Shown here in pieces: positions 10,090-23,113 of a stretch of DNA of 64,000 nt. The notes beneath the pieces were generated by a model. It saw only the letters and a list, made by a program, of their open reading frames with translations, had not been told where the DNA came from and searched no databases. This stretch comes from Thinopyrum elongatum (lineage: Eukaryota > Streptophyta > Magnoliopsida > Poales > Poaceae), in NCBI GenBank assembly GCA_011799875.1, contig CM022298.1, positions 493,437,180-493,501,179 of the forward strand, given 5' to 3'. The position numbers were made by a program, and so were the translations under genes. Position 1 is the stretch's first letter. Every line of letters begins with the position of its first letter.

Positions 10090-13000
10090 TTACATTGTGA
10101 TGAATCGAACACCCATAGAGTACTGGTGTTGATCATGTTTTGCTCGTGAAAGAGGTTTAGTCAACGGATCTGCTACATTCAAATCCGTGTGCACTTTACA
10201 AATATCTATGTCTCCATCTTGAACATGTTCACGTATGGAGTTGAAGCGACGCTTGATATGCCTGGTCCTTTTGTGAAACCTGGGCTCCTTGGCAAGGGCA
10301 ATAGCTCCAGTGTTGTCACAGAAGAGAGCCATTGGACCCGACGCATCTGGAATGACTCCTAGGTCGGTGATGAACTCCTTCATCCATACTGCTTCGTGTG
10401 CTGCCTCCGAGGCTGCTATGTACTCCGCTTCGCATGTAGAACCCGCCACGACGCTTTGCTTGCAACTGCACCAGCTTACCGCTCCACCATTCAAAATATA
10501 CACGTATCCGGTTTGTGACTTGGAGTCATCCGGATCTGTGTCGAAGCTAGCGTCGACGTAACCCTTTACGACGAGCTCTGCGTCACCTCCATATACGAGA
10601 AACATATCCTTAGTCCTTTTCAGGTACTTCAGGATGTTCTTGACCGCTGTCCAGTGTTCCTTGCCGGGATTACTTTGGTACCTACCTACCAAACTTACAG
10701 CAAGGTTTACATCAGGTCTGGTACACAGCATGGCATACATAATAGACCCTATGGCTGAGGCATAGGGGATGACACTCATCTCTTCTATATCTTTTGCCGT
10801 GGTCGGGCATTGAGCCGAGCTCAATTTCACACCTTGCAATACAGGCAAGAACCCCTTCTTGGACTGATCCATATTTAACTTCTTCAATATCTTATCAAGG
10901 TATGTGCTTTGCGAAAGACCTATGAGGCGTCTCGATCTATCTCTATAGATCTTGATGCCTAATATATAAGCAGCTTCTCCAAGGTCCTTCATTGAAAAAC
11001 ACTTATTCAAGTAGGCCTTTATACTTTCCAAGAATTCTATATCATTTCCCATCAGCAGTATGTCATCCACATATAATATGAGAAATGCTACAGAGCTCCC
11101 ACTCACTTTCTTGTAAACACAGGCTTCTCCATAAGTCTGTGTGAACCCAAACGCTTTGATCATCTCGTCAAAGCGAATGTTCCAACTCCGAGATGCTTGC
11201 ACCAGCCCATAGATTGAGCGCTGGAGCTTGCATACCTTGTCAGCATTCTCAGGGTCGACAAAACCTTTCGGTTGTATCATATACAACTCTTCCTTAAGAA
11301 AACCATTAAGGAATGCCGTTTTGACGTCCATTTGCCATATCTCATAATCATAGTATGCGGCAATTGCTAACATGATTCTGACGGATTTCAGCTTCGCTAC
11401 GGGTGAGAAAGTCTCATCGTAGTCAACCCCTTGAACTTGTCGATAACCCTTAGCGACAAGCCGAGCCTTATAGATGGTCACATTACCATCCGCGTCAGTC
11501 TTCTTCTTAAAGATCCATTTATTTTCTATGGCTTGCCGATCATCGGGCAAGTCAGTCAAAGTCCATACTTCGTTTTCATACATGGATCCTATCTCGGATT
11601 TCATGGCTTCAAGCCATTTGTCGGAATCCGGGCCCGCCATCGCTTCTTCATAGTTCGAAGGTTCATTGTTGTCTAACAACATGATTTCCAGGACAGGATT
11701 GCCGTACCACTCTGGTGCGGAACGTGTCCTTGTGGACCTTCGAAGTTCAGTGGTAGCTTGATCATGATCATTATCATTAACTTCCTCTCTAGCCGGTGCA
11801 GGCTCCACAGAAACATTTTCCTGTGCTGCGCTACTCTCCGGTTCGAGGGCCATCTCATCAAGCTCCACTTTCCTCCCACTTACTTCTTTCGAGAGAAACT
11901 CTTTCTCTAGAAAGGATCCATTCCTGGCAACAAAGATCTTGCCCTCGGATCTTAGGTAGAAGGTATACCCAATAGTTTCCTTAGGGTATCCTATGAATAC
12001 GCATTTTTCCGACTTGGGTTCGAGCTTCTCTGGTTGAAGTTTCTTCACATAAGCATCGCATCCCCAAACTTTCAGAAACGACAGCTTAGGTTTCTTCCCA
12101 AACAATAATTCATACGGTGTCGTCTCAACGGATTTTGACGGTGCCCTATTTAAAGTGAATGCGGCAGTCTCTAAAGCATAACCCCAAAAGGATAGCGGTA
12201 AATCGGTAAGAGACATCATAGATCGCACCATATCCAATAGAGTGCGATTACGACGTTCGGACACACCATTACGCTGAGGTGTTCCAGGCGGCGTGAGTTG
12301 TGAAACAATTCCACATTTCCTTAAGTGCGTGCCAAATTCATGACTCAAATATTCTCCTCCACGATCTGATCGTAAGAACTTTATTTTCTTGTCACGTTGA
12401 TTCTCAACCTCACTCTGAAATTCCTTGAACTTTTCAAAGGTCTCAGACTTGTGCTTCATCAAGTAGACATACCCATATCTACTCAAATCATCGGTGAGGG
12501 TGAGAACATAACGATAACCACCGCGAGCCTCAACACTCATTGGACCACACACATCAGTATGTATGATCTCCAATAGGTTGGTTGCTCGCTCCATTGTTCC
12601 GGAGAACGGAGTCTTGGTCATCTTGCCCAAGAGGCATGGTTCGCATCTGTCAAATGATTCATAATCAAGAGACTCCAAAAGTCCATCTGCATGGAGTTTC
12701 TTCATGCGTTTAACACCGATATGACCAAGGCGGCAGTGCCACAAGTATGTGGGACTATCGTTATCAACCTTGCATTTCTTGGCATTCACATTATAAACAT
12801 GTGTAACATCACGTTCGAGATTCAATAAAAATAAACCATTCACCAGCGGGGCATGACCATAAAACATATCTCTCATATAAATAGAACAACCATTATTCTC
12901 AGATTTAAATGAGTAGCCATCTCGCATTAAGCGAGATCCAGATACAATGTTCATGCTCAAAGCTGCTACTAAATAACAATTATTGAGGTTTAAAACTAAT

Positions 13001-14061
13001 CCCGTAGGTAGATGCAGAGGTAGCGTGCCGACGGCGATCACATCGACCTTGGAACCATTCCCGACGCGCATCGTCACCTCGTCCTTTGCCAGTCTACGCT
13101 GATTCCGCAGTTCCTGCTTTGAGTTACAAATATGAGCAACCGCACCGGTATCAAATACCCAGGAACTACTACGAGTGCTGGTAAGGTACACATCAATTAC
13201 ATGTATATCATATATACCTTTGGTATTGCCGGCCTTCTTGTCCGCCAAGTACTTGGGGCAGTTTCGCTTCCAGTGACCGTTTCCCTTGCAATAAAAGCAC
13301 TCAGTCTCAGGCTTGGGTCCATTCTTCGACTTCTTCCCGGCAGCTGGCTTACCGGGCGCGGCAACTCCCTTGCCGTCCTTCTTGAAGTTCTTCTTACCCT
13401 TGCCCTTCTTGAACTTAGTGGTTTTAGTCACCATCAACACTTGATGTTCCTTTCTGATCTCTGCCTCCGCTGACTTCAGCATCGCATATACCTCAGGAAT
13501 GGTCTTTTCCATCCCCTGCATGTTGAAGTTCATCACGAAGCTCTTGTAGCTAGGTGGAAGCGACTGAAGGATTCTGTCAACGACCGCGTCATCCGGGAGA
13601 TTAACTCCCAGCTGAGACAAGCGGCTGTGCAACCCAGACATTTTGAGTATGTGCTCGCTGACAGAACTATTTTCCTCCATCTTACAGCTGTAGAACTTAT
13701 CGGAGACTTCATATCTCTCGATCCGGGCATGAGCTTGGAAAACCATTTTCAGCTCTTCGAACATCTCATATGCTCCGTGATGCTCAAAACGCTTTTGGAG
13801 CCCCGGTTCTAAGCTGAAGAGCATGCCGCACTGAACGAAGGAGTAATCATCGGTGCGTGTCTGCTAAACGTTCAAATCGTCTGGCAGTGCTGGGAGAGCA
13901 GGTGGGTCACCTAACGGTGCTTCAAGGACATATGATTTCTTGGCAGCTATGAGGATAATCCTTAGGTTACGGACCCAGTCCGCATAGTTGCTACCATCGT
14001 CTTTCAGCTTGTTTTTCTCTAGGAACGCGTTGAAGTTGAGGGTAACATTAGCGTTGGCCAT
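10090..14061 (-). pseudogene. Copia gag-pol polyprotein, one internal TAG
   Basis: The frame starts at ATG 14059-14061 (MANANVTLNFNAFLEKNKLK) and runs to TAA at 10090-10092, about 1,323 codons. It is broken only by TAG at 13864-13866 in gag. The related element at 44.5 kb has TGG at the same site. Positions below count in the 1,244-residue part after the stop: zinc knuckle CFYCKGNGHWKRNC (176-189), aspartic protease DTG (225-227), integrase HHCC region (H363/H368, C394/C397) and D424-D487-E523 with 35-residue spacing. Reverse transcriptase follows with YVDD (918-921), then RNase H (VDASFDTD ... CEAEYIA). All catalytic residues I checked are present. It makes the virus-like particle and replication enzymes of the element. 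As read, the stop would cut translation early in gag unless suppressed. Confidence 0.93.
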
Positions 14062-15348
14062 TTGATCTACAAGATAGATATGTAACATTTAGACTAAGTT
14101 CATGACAATTAAGTTCATCTAATCAAATTATGTAATGAACTCCCACTCAGATAGACATCCCTCTCGTCATCTAAGTGATTACATGATCCGAATCGACTAG
14201 GCCGTGTCCGATCATCACGTGAGACGGACTAGTCATCAACGGTGAACATCCCCATGTTGATCGTATCTTCTATACGACTCATGCTCGACCTTTCGGTCTC
14301 TTGTGTTCCGAGGCCATGTCTGTACATGCTAGGCTCGTCAAGTCAACCTAAGTGTATTGCTGTGTAAATCTGGCTTACACCCGTTGTATTCGAACGTTAG
14401 AATCTATCACACCCGATCAACACGTAGTGCTTCGAAACAACGAACCTTCGCAACAGTGCACAGTTAGGGGGAACACTTTCTTGAAATTTTAGTAAGGGAT
14501 CATCTTATATATGCTACCGTCGTTCTAAGCAAATAAGATGCAAAAACATGATAAACATCTCATGCAATCAAAATAGTGACATGATATGGCCATTATCACT
14601 TTGCTCCTTTTGATCTCCATCTTCGGGGCTCCATGATCATCATCGTCACCGGCATGACACCATGATCTCCATCATCATGATCTCCATCATCGTGTCTTCA
14701 TGAAGTTGTCTCGCCAGCTATTACTTCTACTACTACGGCTAACGGTTAGCAATAAAGTAAAGTAATTACATGGCGAATTTCAATGACACGCAGGTCATAT
14801 AATAAATTAAGACAACTCCTATGGCTCCTGCCGGTTGTCATACTCATCGACATGCAAGTCGTGATTCCTATTACAAGAACATGATCATCTCATACATCAC
14901 ATATATCATTCATCACATCCTTTGGCCATATCACATCACAAAGCACTTGCTGCAAAAACAAGTTAGACGTCCTCTAATTGTTGTTGCAAGTTTTTTACGT
15001 GGCTGCTATAGGTTTCTAGCAAGAACGTTTCTTACCTACGCCAAAACCACAACGTGATATGCCAATTTCTATTTACCCTTCATAAGGACCCTGTTCATCG
15101 AATCCGATCCGACTAAAGTGGGAGAGACAGACACCCGCTAGCAACCTTATGCAACTAGTGCATGTCAGTCGGTGGAACCTGTCTCACGTAAGCGTACGTG
15201 TAAGGTCGGTCCGGGCCGCTTCATCCCACAGTGCCGCTGAATCAAGATAAGACTAGTAACGGCAAGAAGATTGACAAATCGACGCCCACAACTACTTTGT
15301 GTTCTACTCGTGCAAGATACTACGCATAGACCTAGCTCATGATGCCAC
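14062..15348 (-). other. 5' leader of the copia element
   Basis: About 1.29 kb lies between the 5' LTR and gag. It contains no long ORF, which is normal for BARE-type elements whose leader carries packaging and dimerisation signals. A run of CATCATGATCTCCATCAT-like short repeats lies near 14640-14700. Confidence 0.7.
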
Positions 15349-17085
15349 TGTTGGGGAACGTAGCAGAATTTTAAAATTTTCTACGCATCACCAAGATCAA
15401 TCTATGGAGTCATCTAGCAACGAGTGAGAGGGGAGTGTATCTACATACCCTTGTAGATCGCGAGCGGAAGCGTTCAAGAGAACGGGGTTGATGGAGTCGT
15501 ACTCGTCGTGATCCAAATCACCGATGACCGAGCGCCGAACGGACGGCACCTCCGCGTTCAACACACGTACGGAGCAGAGACGTCTCCTCCTTCTTGATCC
15601 AGCAAGGGGGGAGGAGAGGTCGATGGAGATCCAGCAGCACGACGGTGTGGTGGTGGAAGCAGCGGGATTTCAGCAGGGCTTCGCCAAGCGCTACTGGAGG
15701 AGGAAGAGGTGTCACGGGAGGGAGAGGGAGGCGCCAGGGGCTGAGCTGTTTCTCCCATGCACCTCCCCACTATATATAGGGGTGGAGGGGGCTGGTTTCT
15801 TGCCCTCCAAGTCCATTGGGGCGTTGGCAAAGGTGGAAGGAAAGAAATCCCATCCTTTCCCTTCCCCACCGATTGTTATCCCCCTTTTTTAGGGATCTTG
15901 ATCTTATCCCTTCGGAATATGATCTTATTCCTTCTAAGGGGGAATCTTGGTGCGCCTTGACTAGGGGTGTGGGGCCTTGCCCCCACTACCCACGTTCATG
16001 TGGGTCCCCCCATGCAGGTGGGCCCCACTCCGGAACCTTCTAGAACCTTCTCGGTACAATACCGAAAAATCCCGAACATTTTCCGGTGGCCAAAATAGGA
16101 CTTCCCATATATAAATCTTTACCTCCGGACCATTCCGGAACTCCTCGTGACGTCCAGGATCTCATCCGAGACTCCGAACAACCTTCGGGTTACCGCATAC
16201 TAATATCTCTATAACCCTAGCGTCACCGAACCTTAAGTGTGTATACCCTACGGGTTCGGGAGACACGCAGACATGACCGAGACGACTCTCCGGTCAATAA
16301 CCAACAGCGGGATCTGGATACCCATGTTGGCTCCCACATGCTCCTCGATGATCTCATCGGATGAACCACGATGTCGAGGATTCAATCAATCCCGTACGCA
16401 ATTCCCTTTGTCTATCGGTACGATACTTGCCCGAGATTCGATCGTCGGTATCTCGATACCTTGTTCAATCTCGTTACCGGCAAGTCTCTTTACTCGTTTC
16501 CGTAACACATCATCCCGTGAACAACTCCTTGATCACATTGAGCTCATTATGATGATGTCCTACCGAGTTGGCCCAGAGGTACCTCTCCGTTACATGGAGT
16601 GACAAATCCCAGTCTCGATTCGTGCCAACCCAACAGATACTTTCGGAGATACCCGTAGTGCACCTTTATAGCCACCCAGTTACGTTGTGACGTTTGGTGC
16701 ACCCAAAGCACTCCTACGGTATCCGGGAGTTGCACAATCTCATGGTCTAAGGAAAAGTTACTTGACATTGGAAAAGCTTTAGCAAACGAACTACACGATC
16801 TAGTGCTAGGCTTAGGATTGGGTCTTGTCCATCACATCATTCTCCTAATGATGTGATCCCGTTATCAATGACATCCAATGTCCATGGTCAGGAAACCGTA
16901 ACCATCTATTGATCAACGAGCTAGTCAACTAGAGGCTTACTAGGGACATGTTGTGGTCTATGTATTCACACATGTATTACGATTTCCGGATAACACAATT
17001 ATAGCATGAATAACAGACAATTATCATGAACAAGGAAATATAATAATAACCATTTTATTATTGCCTCTAGGGCATATTTCCAACA
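15349..17085 (-). repeat. 5' LTR of the young copia element
   Basis: The LTR is 1,737 bp, the same length as the 3' copy with no indels. A TATATATA box at 15771-15778 on a CCCC-flanked site is the likely promoter for element transcription. The adjoining PBS-like GTGGCATCATGAGC (minus, 15335-15348) is a diverged version of the initiator-Met tRNA site TGGTATCAGAGC usual for this family. Confidence 0.95.
15771..15778 (-). promoter_or_regulatory. TATA box of the copia 5' LTR
   Basis: TATATATA lies in the middle of the 5' LTR. The same box occurs in the 3' LTR at 8743-8750. Position and sequence match the known LTR promoter layout of BARE-type elements. Activity cannot be judged from sequence. 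Confidence 0.55.
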
Positions 17086-17230
17086 GTATGGCACATCCAG
17101 GAGCACTACCAGGGGCGGAGATGACCGGGGCAATGAGCAGGTGGCCGCCGGAGGCGAGGTCCACCTCCACCGACGAAACCCTAGCGGGGGAAATCGATGG
17201 GGGCGACCACGGGAGGCGAGGAAAAGTTGC

Positions 17231-17398
17231 CTGTTGAACACCCAACCCTTGAGCCCAAACATCTGTTGTGATCAGAACATGGGTCGTGCCACCCCTGAAC
17301 TCACTCATGATCGCATCCCTTTCCTTTTGAGGCATGTCACCATGCATAGCTGATACGGTAAAGTTGTTGGTGCGCATCCTTTCAGTAAGCCAGTACAC
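17231..17398 (-). pseudogene. Single exon of an eIF4A-III-like DEAD-box helicase
   Basis: After a clear acceptor (CTTTTGGCCAG before 17398) the minus strand encodes 56 residues including [28 protein letters not shown] and [16 protein letters not shown]. This is the start of the C-terminal RecA-like domain of the exon-junction-complex helicase eIF4A-III. The conserved motif V, normally ARGLD, reads AQGLG, removing the arginine and aspartate that matter for ATP-dependent function. The sequence after VQQ changes to unrelated GC-rich DNA with no GT donor. No other eIF4A exon is found nearby. I infer a captured or left-over gene fragment, not a working gene. Confidence 0.88.
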
Positions 17399-18712
17399 CT
17401 GGCCAAAAGGGAACAACTATCATTCAGCAAGCTATCAACCATCAATTATGTCAATTGTACATGGTTAACAAATCTGGACAAGATTTTATACACTTGAGTC
17501 AAGGAAGCACATCGCTACTCGCACAACAGTGTACATTAGTTGCATATAAGCAAAATGAAGTATATCAGGATACAAGAGCATATGATAGATATATTTATCA
17601 TTAATATAAAGGGAATAAGGCAATGAAGACTGTTGTCCAACAGATTCGATCGCTGGAGCTTTACTTGCAATAAAGCGAACAGTGAACTCTTCAAAAACCA
17701 GTTTAAATATCATGCGATTTTAACATTCTTTAGTTACGAAGTCCTGGACTTCATGAAAGTAAGCAGAAAAGGAAAAACTGAAGTAATAGTAAATCAGATT
17801 TAACAAAGAGAGAATATGTATGTTGCTCTCACGATAATTTTATCAGTGCAATTACCGAAAAAGGCTCCACCCCGTTTTATAGATAAAGAAACATCATTAC
17901 AGCCACACCGAACAAACAGAGGTCCACGAACAGAAAAACAGGGGAACACAAGAGGAGAGAAGGAAGTCTAAGCTGCGCGCACATCAACACATAAGCCTGA
18001 ACAAAATAAAAGATACATCCTCAAGGGGGGGTTTATCAGTAAAATTAAGCTTACTTTGAGTTAATCAGAAAATATAACAAAAGAAACAACAGAGCTAAAA
18101 ATATCAGGAACCAGATGCAAAATAAACCCGTACATTAAGTGAAACTCACACAGGTATTGTGCCATGCATTTATGACTCTCATTGCTTCTTGAATCTATAA
18201 ACAACATCAGATATTGAGAAATTTAAAGTGCTAGTCATATCTTCTCTCAACAAGTCCAGAAGCATGTGTTTGTTAATGTAATCCCAGTAACAGGAGGAGA
18301 AAGTTTTATTGGGCACTGCATTGCCTTGCATTGCACATTTTGACGGTTTTGTAGATCTTGAACTTATAAACATGTAGTGAACTAACAAAGCCAACAACAC
18401 CAAAAAATCGCTCGATTTATATTGGTTCTTGTTTCTTTTCAGCTGTTTGGGCACACACCTGGCTCTAGAGCATCAAGCCAGTTTCCTTCTCTAGGTTTCA
18501 ATGACCACACGATAATCTAAATATGTAATTCGCCGCAATACTCCCACAAAAATGACGCAACCCAGCAGCCAGCAGCAACCAAATCTTCCCTCCCCGAGCA
18601 CAATCCTCGCCTGCAGCCCAAACCCAATGAGAAAGAGGTACACCCAGACCCAGGTAAACCCACGATCGAATCTGAAGCCCAACCAAAATCAAAGAAAAAA
18701 AGGGGCCGGGCA
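17399..18712. other. Gene-flank-like DNA without a confident gene
   Basis: Apart from the helicase exon, this stretch is AT-rich. A minus-strand reading at 17620-17713 (LVFEEFTVRFIASKAP) has no family I recognise. Positions 17870-17900 carry CACCCCGTTTTATAGATAAAGAAACATC-like text common near grass transposon tails. I see no other feature. Confidence 0.35.
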
Positions 18713-18717
18713 GCGAC

Positions 18718-20288
18718 TGGTACTTCTTGAGCTTGCGTTGGTTTTTCCCTTTAAGAGGAAAGGGTGATGCAGCACAGTAGAGATAAGTATTTCCCTCAGT
18801 TAAGAACCAAGGTATCAATCCAGTAGGAGAAACGTGCAAGTCCCCAATAGATGCACCTACACAAAAATCAAACACTTGCACCCAATGCGATAAAGGGGTT
18901 GTCAATCCCTTCACTGTCACTTGCAAAGGTGAGATCTGATAGAGATAGATAAAACTGAATAAAAGATAACTAAATATTTTTGGGTTTTTTGGTTTATAGA
19001 TATGAAAATAAAAGATTGCAAAATAGTAGATCGGAAGCAAGTATGATGGAAAATAGACCCGGGGGCCATAGGTTTCACTAGAGGCTTCTCTCTTGAAGGC
19101 AAATAATACGGTGGGTGAACAAATTACTGTCGAGCAATTGATAGAAAAGCGCAAAGTTATGACGATATCCAAGGCAATGATTATGCATATAGGCATCACG
19201 TCTGTGTCAAGTAGACCGACTCCTGCCTGCATCTACTACTATTACTCCACACATCGACCGCTATCCAGCATGCATCTAGAGTATTAAGTTCATAAAGAAC
19301 GGAGTAACGCCTTAAGTAAGATGACATGATGTAGAGGAATAAACTCAAGCAATATGATGTAAACCCCATCTTTTTATCCTCGATGGCAACAATACAATAC
19401 GTACCTCGCTACCCCTACTATGTCACTGGGTGAGGGCACCGCAAGATTGAACCCAAAGCTAAGCACCTCTCTCATTGCAAGAAAACCCAATCTAGTTGGC
19501 CAAACCAAACTGATAGTTCGAAGAGAGTTACAAAGATATCAAATCATGCATATAAGAATTCAGAGAAGATTCAAATAATATTCATAGATAAACTGATCAT
19601 AAATCCACAATTCATCGGATCTCGACAAACACACCGCAAAAGAAGATTACATCGGATAGATCTCCAAGAACATCGAGGAGAACATGGTATTGAGAATCAA
19701 AGAGAGAGAAGCCATCTAGCTACTAGCTATGTACCCGTAGGTCTGAGGTAAACTACTCACGCTTCATCAGAAGGGTAATAGGGTTGATGTAGATGCCCTC
19801 CGTGATCGAATCCCCCTCCGACAGGATGCCGGAAAAGGCCCCAAGATGGGATCTCACGGGAACAGAAGGTTGTGGCGGTGGAAAAGTATTTTCGTGGCTC
19901 CCTCTGATGGTTTGGGAATATATGTGAATATATAGGAAGAAGAAGTAGGTCAAGGGACTCCCGAGGTGGCCACAAGGTAGGGGGGCGCCCCCCTAGGGCG
20001 CGCCCTCCACCCTTGCCGCCGCCTCGTGGGTCTTCTGGCTTGGTCTCCAAGTCTTCTGGGTGTCTTCTGGTCCAAGAAAAATCATCGCGAAAGTTTTATT
20101 CCGTTTGAGATTCCTTTTCTGCGAAACTCTAACACAAGGAAAAAACAGAAACTGACACTGGGCTCTAGGTTAATAAGTTAGTCCCAAAAATAATATAAAA
20201 TAGCATATTAATGCATATAAAACATCCAAAATAGATAATATAATAGCTTGGAACAATAAAAAATTATAGATACGTTGGAGACGTATCA
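18718..20288 (-). repeat. 3' LTR of element A
   Basis: This is a 1,571-bp LTR reading TGGTACTTCTTGAGC ... GAGACGTATCA on the plus strand. A polypurine-tract-like CATCCCCAAGCTTAATTCC (plus strand) adjoins it at 20291. This fits the minus-strand orientation. Confidence 0.92.
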
Positions 20289-23113
20289 AGCATCCCCAAG
20301 CTTAATTCCTGCTCGTCCTCGAGTAGGTAAATGATAAAAACAGAATTTTTGATGTGGAATGCTACCTAACATATTTATCCATGTAATTTTCTTTATTGTG
20401 GCATGAATATTCAGATCCATAAGATTCAAAATAAAAGTTTGATATTGACATAAAAACAATAATACTTCAAGCATACTAATAAAGCAATCATGTCTTCTCA
20501 AAATAACATGGCCAAAGAAAGTTATCCCTACAAAATCATATAGTCTGGCTATGCTCCATCTTCATCACACAAAGTATTAAATCATGCACAACCCCGATGA
20601 CAAGCCAAGCAATTGTTTCATACTTTTGATGTTCTCAAACTTTTTCAACTTTCACGCAATACATGAGCATGAGCCATGGATATAGCACTATAGGTGGAAT
20701 AGAATATGGTGGTTGTGGAGAATACAAAAAGAAGGAGATAGTCTCACATCAACTAGGCGTATCAACGGGCTATGGAGATGCCCATCAATAGATATCAATG
20801 TGAGTGAGTAGGGATTTCCATGCAACGGATGCACTAGAACTATAAGTGTATGAAAGCTCAAAAAGAAACTAAGTGGGTGTGCATCCAACTCGCTTGCTCA
20901 TGAAGACCTAGGGTAATTTGAGGAAGCCCATCATTGGAATATACAAGCCAAGTTCTATAATGAAAATTTCCCACTAGTATATGAAAGTGACAACATAGGA
21001 GACTCTCTATCATGAAGATCATGGTGCTACTTTGAAGCACAAGTGTGGAAAAAGGATAGTAACATTGCCCCTTCTCTCTTTTCTCTCATTTTTTTTATTT
21101 TGGGCTCTTTGGCCACTTTTTTTCTCTTTTTTTTTAATTTTATTTTTCGTCCGGAGTCTCATCCCGACTTGTGGGGGAATCATAGCCTCCATCATCCTTT
21201 CCTCACATGGGACAATGCTCTAAAAATGATGATCATCACACTTTATTTACTTACAACTCAAGAATTACAACTCGATACTTAGAAAAAATATGACTCTATA
21301 TGAATGCCTCCGGCGATGTACCGGGATGTGCAATGACTCAAGAGTGACATGTATAAAAAATATGAATGGTGGCCTTGCCACAAATACAATGTCAACTACA
21401 TGATAAGGCAAAGCAATATGACAATGATGAAGCGTGTCATAATAAACGGAATGGTGGAAGTTGCATGTCAATATATCTCGGAATGGCTATGGAAATGCCA
21501 TAATAGGTAGATATGTTGGCTGTTTTGAGGAAGGTATATGGTGGGTGTAATGCACCGGCGAAAGTTGCGTGGTACTAGAGAGGCTAGCAATGGTGGAAGG
21601 GTGAGAGTGTGTAAAATCTATGGACTCAACATTAGTCATAAAGAACTCACATACTTATTGCAAAAGTCTATTAGCTATCAAAACAAAGTATTAGACGCAT
21701 GCTCCTAGGGGGATATATTGCTAGGAAAAGACCATCGCTCGTCCCCGACCGCCACTCATAAGGAAGACAATCAATAAATAAATCATGCTCCGACTTCATC
21801 ACATAACGATTCACCATACGTGCATGCTACGGGAATCACAAACTTTAACACAAGTATTTCTACCAATCCAAAATTACTCACTAGCATGACTTTAATATCG
21901 CCATCTTTATATCTCAAAACAATCATAAGGAATCAAACTTCACATAGTATTCAATGCACTTTATATGAAAGTTTTTATTATATCTTTCTTGGATGCCCAT
22001 CATATTAGGACTAAATTCATAACCAAAGAAAATTACCATGCTGTTTAGAGAGACTCTCAAAATAATATAAGTGAAGCAAGAGAGTTCAACAATTTCTATA
22101 AAATAAAGCCACTGCCGTGCTCTAAAAAGATATAAATGAAGCACTAGAGCAAAATTGCCTAGCTCAAAAAATATAAGTGAATCACATAGAGTATTCTAAT
22201 AAATTCATGATTTAAGTGTGTCCCTCTCAAAAGATGTGTACAGCAAGGATGATTGTGGTAAACTAAAAGCAAAGACTCAAATCATACAAGACGCTCCAAG
22301 CAAAATACATATCATGTGGTGAATAAAAATATAGCCTCAAGTAAATTTACCGATAGACGAAGACGAAAGAGGGGATGCCTTCCGGGCATCCCCAAGCTTA
22401 GGCTCTTGGTTGTCCTTGAATATTACCTTGGTGTGCCTTGGGAATCCCCAAGCTTAGGCTCTTGCCACTCCTTATTCCATAGTCCATCAAATCTTTACCC
22501 AAAACTTGAAAACTTCACAACACAAAACTCAACAGAAAACTCATGAGATCCGTTAGTATAAGAAAATAAAATCACCACTTTTGGTACTGTTGTGAACTCA
22601 TTATTTATTTATATTGGTGTAATATATACTGTATTCCAACTTCTCCATGGTTCATACTCCCCGATACTACCCATGGGTTCATCAAAATAAGCAAGCAACA
22701 CATAGAAAACAGAATCTGTCAAAAACAGAACAGTCTACGAAGATCTGAATTGTTTTAATACTTATGTAACTATCACAAATCTGAAAAATTAGGAAAACAT
22801 AGGTAATTTGTATATCAATCTTGTGTAAAAAAATCAGGGTTTTTCCATGCTCCAGTGAATTTAAACAATTCTGTTTCTGGACGAAAAAGTTTCTGTTTTT
22901 CAGCAAGATCAAATCAACTATCACCGTAAGCCATCCCAAAGGTCTTACTTGGCACAAACACTAATTAAAATACCAAAACACAATTACTACAGAGGTAATA
23001 ATGTGTATTTTATTCAAAAACAGGAGCAAAACAAAAAACATAAAAACAAAATTGGGTTGCCTCCCAACAAGCGCTATTGTTTAACGCCCCTAGCTAGGCA
23101 TAACGCAATAGAT
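20289..23113 (-). other. Noncoding 3' half of element A internal region
   Basis: About 2.8 kb without a significant ORF. On the minus strand it begins with a GCGCTTGTTGGGAGGCAACC motif (about 23059-23078). Next comes a block shared with element B (about 22670-22960, corresponding to about 61690-62000) and then PPT-like motifs at 22387-22399 and, with one mismatch, 22443-22455. A T-rich stretch lies at 21080-21150. The common layout with element B shows the two are related despite different coding parts. Confidence 0.7.

Larger units (their letters stand above)
8321..17085 (-). mobile_element. Copia LTR retrotransposon, BARE-1/Angela/WIS type, nearly intact
   Basis: This is an 8,765-bp element with two 1,737-bp LTRs, a leader of about 1.3 kb, a gag-pol frame and a polypurine tract (AAGTGGGAGACTG, minus strand). 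It is flanked by the 5-bp target duplication GTATG (8316-8320 and 17086-17090). Length, LTR termini (minus strand TGTTGGAAATATGCCC ... TACGTTCCCCAACA) and the protein order gag-PR-IN-RT-RNaseH place it in the BARE/Angela/WIS family of Triticeae. By eye the LTRs differ at 8 positions (0.46 %). At the often-used 1.3e-8 per site per year that is roughly 0.2 million years. A single amber codon in gag is the only obvious coding defect. Confidence 0.95.

Noticed and set aside
10289..10561. Plus-strand reading within the copia RNase H region
   Set aside because: Antisense shadow of the gag-pol frame.
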